The translations under genes and the position numbers were made by a program. DNA of 64,000 bases from Halomarina ordinaria (GTDB taxonomy: Archaea > Halobacteriota > Halobacteria > Halobacteriales > Haloarculaceae): contig NZ_JARRAH010000001.1 in the NCBI RefSeq assembly GCF_030553305.1, positions 868,001-932,000 of the forward strand, read 5' to 3'. Shown piece after piece: positions 58,142 to 64,000 of this stretch. Position 1 is the stretch's first letter; every line of letters begins with the position of its first letter. The notes under the pieces are model-generated. The model did no database searches and was not told the origin of the DNA. It was given only the letters and a program-made list of their open reading frames with translations.

Positions 58142-59047
58142 TTATGTATCGCGCCTGACCTCTTCGCGGGTCGTCTCGCACACCGCGAGGTCGCCGTCCA
58201 TCGTCACGCGGAGCGTCTCGCCCCCGAGTTCGATGGCGACCTCGACGCGCCAGGGGTCGGTGTCGAGGACGGTGACGGAGTCGTCGGAGACGCACCAGTC
58301 GAGCGTCCAGTAGGGGGTCGACCCCAGGTCGACGCCGTGGTCGCGGTGGAAGGCGACGACGTCCGACTGGTCGAGGAGGCGGAGGCCGACGGCCGAACAG
58401 AGGCGGTGGTTGCACTGGCGACAGACGTGGTCGGCGCGGAGGCCGTCGCCGAGACAGCAGTCCCCCTCGCTCACGAGCAGGGTCTCCATCCGGCCGCTGC
58501 ACTCGGGACAGACGCCGTCGGCGGCGAGACAGTGGAGGTGGCGGACGCGCTGGTCGAACGCCCGCGCCACCTCCTCGGTCGTCCGGTCGTTCAACCCGCC
58601 CGGCGGGAAGGAGTACCGGCCGTGGCGTCGGTCGCAGTCGGTACAGACGACCGCGAGCATCTCGTCGTCGTAGCGCGCCTCCAGGTCGCCCGAGCACCAC
58701 AGGCAGGTCCCCTCGACTGGGAACGGGTCGACGTGCGGGTGTTCGTTGAACGACCCGGCGAGGACGGCCTGGACGACCTTCGTACCGGCGTGGCGCAGGT
58801 CGTAGCCCTCGTCGGTTCGGACGACGAACTGGTCGGTCAGCTTCCCGAGGTGGTAGTTGAACTGCGCGCTGTCGCGCATCCCAACGGCCTCGCGCAGACG
58901 GGAGAACCGGACCGGTCGCTCCTCGGCGCGCCAGAGCGCCTCGAGGATGGAGAGGCGCGTCTCGTTGGCGACGATGGAGAACGCCTCGGCGGGGGCGACG
59001 CAGTCCGAACACTCCGTGATGCTCGGCTCCTGCTCCGTTTCGCTCAT
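58142..59047 (-). CDS. ArsR-type winged-helix regulator with zinc-finger-like C-terminus
   Basis: 301 residues. N-terminal ArsR-type winged helix (AFSIVANETRLSILEALW, VRFSRLREAVGMRDSAQFNYHLGKL), then a middle domain with two pairs of Cys knuckles (CLWCSGD and CTDCDRR; CPECSGR and CRQCNHR), and a C-terminal DUF7351-like beta domain. Regulatory target unknown. Diverges from the TMEM175-like gene; an AT-rich TATTTTGTA (59091-59099) lies between. Confidence 0.88.
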   Translation of the reverse strand: MSETEQEPSITECSDCVAPAEAFSIVANETRLSILEALWRAEERPVRFSRLREAVGMRDSAQFNYHLGKLTDQFVVRTDEGYDLRHAGTKVVQAVLAGSFNEHPHVDPFPVEGTCLWCSGDLEARYDDEMLAVVCTDCDRRHGRYSFPPGGLNDRTTEEVARAFDQRVRHLHCLAADGVCPECSGRMETLLVSEGDCCLGDGLRADHVCRQCNHRLCSAVGLRLLDQSDVVAFHRDHGVDLGSTPYWTLDWCVSDDSVTVLDTDPWRVEVAIELGGETLRVTMDGDLAVCETTREEVRRDT

Positions 59048-59178
59048 ACCGACGCGTTCGTCCCCTGCGTAGTAAAGGCTAGCTGAACTCGTATTTTGTA
59101 CGCGACACGACGGGTCCCGTGACGCTCACCCCACCCCGGCGACCAGCATAAACGCGACGGCGGCCTACCTGCTCTACG

Positions 59179-59790
59179 ATGCGGGTGCGGACCGTCGAGG
59201 GGGAGGGAGTCGACCGGGTGAACGCCATCAGCGACGGCGTCTTCGCCATCGTCCTCACCCTGCTGGTCCTCCAGTTCGAGGTGCCCGACGTGCCCGCCGC
59301 CGACCTCTGGCCGGCACTACGGGCGATGCGCCCGCTCGTCGTCAGCTACCTCCTCACCTTCTCAGTCGTCGGCCTCTACTGGGTGGTCCACCACAACCTC
59401 TTCGACCGCGTCGTCCGCCACGACCGGGTGCTGCTCTACCTCAACCTCCTCTTCTTGCTCACGGTGTCGTTCCTCCCGTTCCCCACGGAACTCGTCGGGG
59501 TGTACGGGACCCGGCTGGCGTGGACGCTGTACGCGGTCAACTTCGCCGTCATCGGCCTGCTGATGACCTGCATCTGGGCGTACGCGGCGAGACGCGCGTT
59601 CCTCGCCGCAGAGGTCGGCGAGCGGACGGCCCGCCTCGTCACGCTCCGCAGCCTCATCAGCCCCGCCGTCTTCCTCGTCTCCATCGCCGTGAGCCTCGTG
59701 AACCTCGACGCCGCCTACCTCACCCCCCTGCTCATCGTCCCCCTGCAGGCGCTGTGGGTACGTCGATACGGTCGCCCGTCCCGTCCCTGA
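59179..59790 (+). CDS. TMEM175-family potassium channel-like protein
   Basis: 203 residues, six membrane helices. The signature RVNAISDGVFAIVLTLLVLQF (split over helix 1) matches the FSD-type pore motif of TMEM175/DUF1211. Helix 2 has SYLLTFSVVGLYWVVHHNLF. Bacterial and archaeal TMEM175 are weakly selective K+ channels. Confidence 0.9.
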   Translation: MRVRTVEGEGVDRVNAISDGVFAIVLTLLVLQFEVPDVPAADLWPALRAMRPLVVSYLLTFSVVGLYWVVHHNLFDRVVRHDRVLLYLNLLFLLTVSFLPFPTELVGVYGTRLAWTLYAVNFAVIGLLMTCIWAYAARRAFLAAEVGERTARLVTLRSLISPAVFLVSIAVSLVNLDAAYLTPLLIVPLQALWVRRYGRPSRP

Positions 59791-60058
59791 GCGGTACAGT
59801 CGGAATAGAAGGATATTACCTGTTGGCGAACGTAGGTACGTACGCAGGCTGTCAGAGGCCTACTCGTCGGTCCCCGTCTCCTCTCGTCGCGACACCAGCG
59901 CGCTCACCGGAGGGTCCGCCGGCCTCCTCCACGAATGTTTTTGGACGAACAGGAACCATTCGGTCGAAAACACATCACAACGTGAATCGATGATGCTCGT
60001 TCGTGGTGGTGCGGCGGGTTTCGAGGGACTGATGTACGGCCCACGGCACCCGAGAGTA
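59791..60058. other. 268-nt intergenic region before the NSS transporter
   Basis: No gene identified. The minus strand has an open segment ending in SALVSRREETGTDE that resembles a haloarchaeal C-terminus, but no good start codon. A TATA-like TATTACC lies near 59813 and a weaker one near 60030; the transporter start at 60059 follows. Confidence 0.4.
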
Positions 60059-61480
60059 ATGAGTGAACGTGAGACGTGGTCGACCAACCTCGGGTTCGTG
60101 CTCGCCGCCATCGGGAGCGCGGTGGGGTTGGGTAACATCTGGCGGTTTCCCTGGCTCACGGCGGAGAACGGGGGGAGTGCCTTCCTCGTCGTCTACCTCG
60201 GTCTCGTCGTCGCCATCGGCGTCCCGGGACTCGTCGCCGAGTTCGTCATCGGACGGCGCGGCCACCGCGACCCGGTCGGCGCGTTCCGCGCGCTCTCGCG
60301 CTCGCGGTGGTGGCCGGTCGTCGGCGTCTACGCCGTCGGGACGACGCTGCTCGTCCTCACCTTCTACAGCGTCGTCGGCGGGTGGATACTGCGTTACACG
60401 GTCGGGAGCCTGACGGGCGCGTACGTCGCGGACCCGGCGACGTACTTCGGGACGGTGTCGTTCGGCCCGGAGGCGGTCGTCGCCCACCTCGTCTTTCTCG
60501 GCGTCGTCGGGGCCATCATCGCGACGGGCGTCAGCGGCGGTATCGAGCGCTCCTCGAAGGCGATGATGCCGGCCATCGTGGTCCTGCTCGGCGGCCTCGC
60601 CGTCTGGGCGTTCTCGCTCCCGGGAGCCGCCGGCGGCTACGAGTTCTTCCTCTCGTTCGACGTCGCGACGCTCCGCGAGAACTTCCTCGCCATCCTCGGC
60701 CCCGCCGCCGGCCAGGCGCTGTTCACCCTCTCGCTCGGCGCGGGGTCGATGCTGACGTACGCCTCCTACCTCGACCGCGACGAGTCGCTGCCCGCCGACG
60801 CCACCGTCATCGCGGTGGCGAACACCCTCATCGGCGTGCTCACCGGTCTCGTCGTCTTCCCGCTGCTGTTCTCGCAGGGCCTGCCCCCGGGCAGCGGCGG
60901 AGAGGGGGCGCTGTTCATCGCGCTCGCGGAGGCGTTCGCCTCGCTCCCGGCCGGTGGCGTGGTCGCGCCGCTGTTCTTCGGCGTCGTGCTCCTCGCGGCG
61001 GTGTCGAGCGCCATCAGCATGCTGGAGACGCCGGTGGCCTACCTCGTCGACGAACACGCCGTCCCCCGGCGGCGGGCGACCCTCGGCGTCGTGGGCCTGC
61101 TCGCGGTGACCGGGTCGGCGACGGCGCTCGCTCCCAGCGCGTTCGGCCTCATCGCCGGGACGCTCGCGGACCTCGCGCTCACCGGCGGCCTGCTCGCGTT
61201 CGTCGTCTTCGTGGGCTGGGTGCTCGGCCGGGACGCCGTCGACGAGTACCGCGCCGGGGCGGGGTCGCTCTCGACACCCCTGGCCGGGGCGTGGCACGCG
61301 CTGGTCGCGTGGGGCCTCCCGGTGGTCCTCGGGTTCACCCTCCTCACGAGCCTCGCCTCGCTGGCCGGCGTGGCGCTCGGCGTGGAACTGCGCGTCGCCC
61401 TGACGCTCGGCGCGCTCGTCGTGGTGCGCACGCTGGTGAGGATGGGCCGCGAGCGCCGGCCGGTCGCGGGCGCCGATTGA
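60059..61480 (+). CDS. sodium-dependent transporter (NSS/SNF family)
   Basis: 473 residues from the ATG at 60059, about 11-12 helices. First helix has the sodium-site signature FVLAAIGSAVGLGNIWRFPW; helix 6-7 region has LSFDVATLRENF and SLGAGSMLTYASYL. Amino-acid or osmolyte symporter; substrate unknown. Convergent with the NhaC gene (4 nt between stop codons). Confidence 0.93.
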   Translation: MSERETWSTNLGFVLAAIGSAVGLGNIWRFPWLTAENGGSAFLVVYLGLVVAIGVPGLVAEFVIGRRGHRDPVGAFRALSRSRWWPVVGVYAVGTTLLVLTFYSVVGGWILRYTVGSLTGAYVADPATYFGTVSFGPEAVVAHLVFLGVVGAIIATGVSGGIERSSKAMMPAIVVLLGGLAVWAFSLPGAAGGYEFFLSFDVATLRENFLAILGPAAGQALFTLSLGAGSMLTYASYLDRDESLPADATVIAVANTLIGVLTGLVVFPLLFSQGLPPGSGGEGALFIALAEAFASLPAGGVVAPLFFGVVLLAAVSSAISMLETPVAYLVDEHAVPRRRATLGVVGLLAVTGSATALAPSAFGLIAGTLADLALTGGLLAFVVFVGWVLGRDAVDEYRAGAGSLSTPLAGAWHALVAWGLPVVLGFTLLTSLASLAGVALGVELRVALTLGALVVVRTLVRMGRERRPVAGAD

Positions 61481-61484
61481 GGGG

Positions 61485-62930
61485 TCAGTCCGCGCCTGCG
61501 GCGTCGGCGTCGTCAGTGGCGACGCTCGCCGGGCGGATGCCCCGGAGCGCCGCCGCGAACAGGACGAGCGGCGAGAGGACGCCGAAGAAGTAGTACGGCG
61601 CGTACGCGAGCGTCTCGACGCCCGTGACGCCGAAGACGAACACCGCGCCCGCGTGCCACGGGAACAGCGCGCCCGTCGGCGTCCCGGCGGACTCGATGGC
61701 GCTCGAGAGGTCACGCGAGGTGAGGCCGAGTTCCTCGTAGACGGTCCGGAGCGTCATCCCCGGGACGACGATGCTCATGTACTGCTGGGCGGTGAGGGCG
61801 TTCGTGGCGAGCGCGGAGACGCCCGTCGCCGCGATGAGTCCACCGGTGCTCCGGGCGCCGCGCGCGAGGCGGTCCGCGAGGACGGCCAGCACGCCCGTCG
61901 CCTCGAGGAGGCCGCCGAGCGAGAGCGCCGCGACGACGACGGCGACGGTCCACGCCGACCCGGAGAGGCCGCCGCTGGCGAGCAGGTCGTTGACCAGCGA
62001 GAGGCCCGTCTCGGGGGCGGTGCCGGACATGAAGACGGTCCAGGCGTCGACGAACGACTCACCCTGCAGGAGGACGCTCGTCCCGACGCCGGCGAAGACG
62101 CCCGAGACGAGCGTCGGGAGCGCCGGGACGCCGTACAGCGCGAGGCCGAAGGTGACCGCGAGCGGGGCGAACGCGAGCGGCGTCACGCTGTAGGTGCCCG
62201 TGAGCGTGCCCTGAATCTCGCCGATGCGGCCTGCGGGAATCGCCCCGTCGAACCCGAGGCCGATGACGACGTACGCGAGGAGCGCGAGGCCGAAGGCGAC
62301 GGCCGTCCCCGCCCGCATCGCCCGGATGTGCTCGTAGAGGTCGGTGTTGGTGACGGCGGCGGCGAGGTTCGTCGTGTCCGAGAGCGGCGACTGCTTGTCG
62401 CCCGCGTAGGCCCCCGACAGGATGGCCCCGACGGTCATCGGTGCGGGGACGCCGAGGCCCGACCCGATGCCGACGAAGGCGACGCCGAGCGTCCCCATCG
62501 TGGTCCACGAGGAACCGATGGCGAAGGCGACGACGGCCGCGAGCAGGGCCGTCACGGGCAGGAACGTCCGCGGCGAGAGCAGGTCGAGGCCGTAGTACAT
62601 CAGCGACGGGATGGTCCCCGCGCTGATCCACGTCGAGATGAGCCCGTAGATGACGAACAGGATGAGCACCGCCTGCAGGCCCATCCGGAGGCTCCGGGCG
62701 ATGCCGTCGTAGAGGTGGTCCCACGACCAGCCGAGGACGTAGCGACCGAGCAGGCCGACGAAGACGATACTCCAGAGCAACGGGACGTGTGGGTCGAGGC
62801 CGAGGACGGCCGACCCCACCCCGAGGAACGCGACGAGCGCGACGACCGGCAGCACCGCCACGGCCAGCGAGGGCCGGTGGGCCGGGTCGACGTCGTCGAG
62901 TCCGCGCGGTGTGAATCGCTGGTCCTCCAT
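61485..62930 (-). CDS. nhaC: Na+/H+ antiporter NhaC family protein
   Basis: 481 residues, about 12 helices. NhaC landmarks: SSWTTMGTLGVAFVGIG, PMTVGAILSGAYAGDKQSPLSDTTNLAA, and TGGLIAATGVSALATNALTAQQYMSI. Exchanges cytoplasmic Na+ for H+, or in the arginine/malate variants Na+ for organic anions. TATA-like GATATAACC just upstream on the minus strand (62941-62949). Confidence 0.93.
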   Translation of the reverse strand: MEDQRFTPRGLDDVDPAHRPSLAVAVLPVVALVAFLGVGSAVLGLDPHVPLLWSIVFVGLLGRYVLGWSWDHLYDGIARSLRMGLQAVLILFVIYGLISTWISAGTIPSLMYYGLDLLSPRTFLPVTALLAAVVAFAIGSSWTTMGTLGVAFVGIGSGLGVPAPMTVGAILSGAYAGDKQSPLSDTTNLAAAVTNTDLYEHIRAMRAGTAVAFGLALLAYVVIGLGFDGAIPAGRIGEIQGTLTGTYSVTPLAFAPLAVTFGLALYGVPALPTLVSGVFAGVGTSVLLQGESFVDAWTVFMSGTAPETGLSLVNDLLASGGLSGSAWTVAVVVAALSLGGLLEATGVLAVLADRLARGARSTGGLIAATGVSALATNALTAQQYMSIVVPGMTLRTVYEELGLTSRDLSSAIESAGTPTGALFPWHAGAVFVFGVTGVETLAYAPYYFFGVLSPLVLFAAALRGIRPASVATDDADAAGAD

Positions 62931-63062
62931 TTCGACCCGAGATATAACCTTTGGGCATTAATGAGTTGCGACTTATGCTCGGTAGAAATACGACGCGTGT
63001 GGACACGCCGCGCGCGCCTCGCGTCACGGGGACAACGTGCGTCCACATCTGTTCACGTAATC

Positions 63063-63557
63063 GTGAGTAGCGGCCCCGCGCCCGTGACGGGGACCAGACG
63101 GTCGGCCGCCGACCTCGCGGTCATCCCGCCGGCCGTCGCCCGCGAGGAGGTGCCGAACGACGGTCGCGTCGGCTGCGTCGCCTACCCCTACCGGGTGTTC
63201 GAGGCGACGTCGAGCATGGACCGTCCCGCGCTCGGGCCGCGCGTCGCGCGCTACGTGGTGAGCGTCGACCGGGTGCGCAGGCTGGCGCTCCGTGCCGACA
63301 CCTTCCCGGCGGTGGAGACGCGTCGCGTCGAGGACGTCCTCGTCCTCCCGGCGGCGCTCCACGACGAGTCGACCCGCGAGAAGGCGCGAACGGCGGTCTT
63401 CCAGTGGACGCTCAGAACGTACTCGCCGCTCGGTCCCCCCGACGTCGAGTTCGACGCGCGCGCGGATGCCTACAAACTGTTCTGGCTGGCGGAACGCGAG
63501 ACGGGCGACGTCATCGTCGACAGCGTCCGGGGCGGGGAACGACCGCTCCGGGACTGA
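63063..63557 (+). CDS. hypothetical haloarchaeal protein
   Basis: 164 residues from the GTG at 63063; an ATG at 62961 (SCDLCSVEIRRV) would add an Arg-rich extension of 34 residues. Alpha/beta: ADLAVIPPAVAREEV, GCVAYPYRVFEATSSM, YVVSVDRVRRLALRADTF, LHDESTREKARTAVFQWTLRTYSPLG, and a C-terminal WLAERETGDVIVDSV. No family recognised. It converges on the GT2 gene with stop codons 3 nt apart. Confidence 0.65.
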   Translation: MSSGPAPVTGTRRSAADLAVIPPAVAREEVPNDGRVGCVAYPYRVFEATSSMDRPALGPRVARYVVSVDRVRRLALRADTFPAVETRRVEDVLVLPAALHDESTREKARTAVFQWTLRTYSPLGPPDVEFDARADAYKLFWLAERETGDVIVDSVRGGERPLRD

Positions 63558-63560
63558 CCC

Positions 63561-64000
63561 TCAGCGTAGCCGCTCTTCGAGGCAGACGCGGAGGATGGAG
63601 CCGGCGATGGCCGCGCCGCCGGCGAGCGGGTCGAGTTTCGTCTCGCCGGCGCGCTCGCGGTAGTCGATGGGTTCCTCGCGCACCCGGTAGTCGCGCATCA
63701 GCGGCCGGACGAGCAGTTCGGCCGAGAGGCCGGTGTTCTCCGTCCAGCGGATGCGCCGGACGACGTCGCGGCGGTAGGCGCGCATCCCGGTGGTGGTGTC
63801 GTGGACGCGCCGGCCCATGAGGGCGCTCGCCAGCAGCGCGAAGGCGTGGTTGCCGAGGCGGTTGAACGCCGGCATCGCCGAGGCCCCGTGGTAGAGGCGG
63901 TCGCCGCTGACCACGTCGTACCCCTCGTTGATTCGCTCGAGGAAGCGCGGGAGCGCCTCCATGGGGTAGGTGTCGTCGCAGTCGGTGGTGACGACGACGG
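63561..64000 (-). CDS. dolichyl-phosphate hexose-type GT2 glycosyltransferase, C-terminal part (N-terminus beyond the window)
   Basis: About 146 residues are visible, entering at the right edge and ending at TGA 63561-63563. The DxD region TDCDDTYPME is present (about residues 6-15 of the visible part), then GYDVVSGDRLYHGASAMPAF, HDTTTGMRAYRRDVV and SAELLVRPLM. This is the DPM1/dolichol-phosphate mannosyltransferase-like GT2 group, making polyprenyl-phosphate sugars for N-glycosylation. Partial at its N-terminal side. Confidence 0.9.
   Translation of the reverse strand, partial: VVVTTDCDDTYPMEALPRFLERINEGYDVVSGDRLYHGASAMPAFNRLGNHAFALLASALMGRRVHDTTTGMRAYRRDVVRRIRWTENTGLSAELLVRPLMRDYRVREEPIDYRERAGETKLDPLAGGAAIAGSILRVCLEERLR

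Noticed and set aside
59860-59990. minus-strand segment ending SALVSRREETGTDE
   Set aside because: The end resembles a genuine C-terminus, but no in-frame start gives a sensible protein; it may be a gene remnant.
61653-63557. 634-residue open frame on the plus strand
   Set aside because: The first ~440 residues are antisense to nhaC and Arg/Glu-rich; only the final ~164 residues form a plausible gene.
1-64000. CRISPR arrays, insertion sequences, toxin-antitoxin or defence systems
   Set aside because: No regularly spaced repeats, transposases, cas genes or defence modules could be recognised on either strand.

Overview
The window is a chromosomal segment of a halophilic archaeon (class Halobacteria). 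The signs are very high GC coding sequence, acidic proteins, many GTG starts and ATGA gene overlaps, TATA boxes about 25 nt before start codons (leaderless transcripts), Tat-type signal peptides on extracellular binding proteins, an intron-containing tRNA-Trp, and archaeal markers (aMBF1, thermosome, ADP-forming acetyl-CoA synthetase, archaeal triosephosphate isomerase). I cannot name the genus. There are no insertion sequences, prophages or CRISPR arrays; nearly all of it is ordinary chromosome.

Layout. 1-9.9 kb: DtxR-type metal regulator, RNase H-fold nuclease, HEWD/CutA pair, methyltransferase, OsmC, UPF0173 hydrolase, FAH-family protein, an iron-box-preceded GMC oxidoreductase pair, hisC. 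9.4-21.4 kb: nucleotide kinase, CDP-alcohol phosphatidyltransferase, aMBF1, tpiA, acetamidase-like protein, SAMP/MoaD-like protein, HerA-like ATPase, paralogous zinc ribbons, acyl-CoA synthetase, DNA polymerase IV, tRNA-Trp. 21.9-29.4 kb: guaB, an AmiS/UreI channel, a divergent chaperonin with a His-rich tail, a formamidase, an AhpD-like protein and a YihY-family protein. 29.4-30.75 kb: tRNA-Lys, tRNA-derived inverted repeats and a hairpin-rich segment that may be an undescribed RNA. 30.75-38.6 kb: TrkA-N/DHH protein, citrate synthase homologue, thioredoxin, Acd with a Pta-N-like partner. 38.7-41.6 kb: zinc/manganese ABC importer. 42-45.8 kb: lipoprotein, DpsA and small haloarchaeal proteins. 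45.8-50.1 kb: a five-gene operon (ketoreductase, carboxyltransferase, PccX-like, two-subunit Ser-type thiolase) that fits PHBV precursor supply. 50.4-55.5 kb: an RGP-type glycosyltransferase and an Fe(III) ABC importer, both behind iron boxes. 55.7-64 kb: membrane glycosyltransferase, regulator, TMEM175-like channel, two sodium-linked transporters and a GT2 fragment.

The strongest regulatory signal is a 14-bp palindrome, TTAGG-N4-CCTAA, found at four promoters (5616, 44165, 50399, 51625), each 7-17 nt before a start codon. It matches the half-sites of DtxR/IdeR operators, and a DtxR-family gene lies in the same window. The implied regulon joins iron uptake, a glycosyltransferase, a Tat-exported oxidoreductase and a 47-residue protein.
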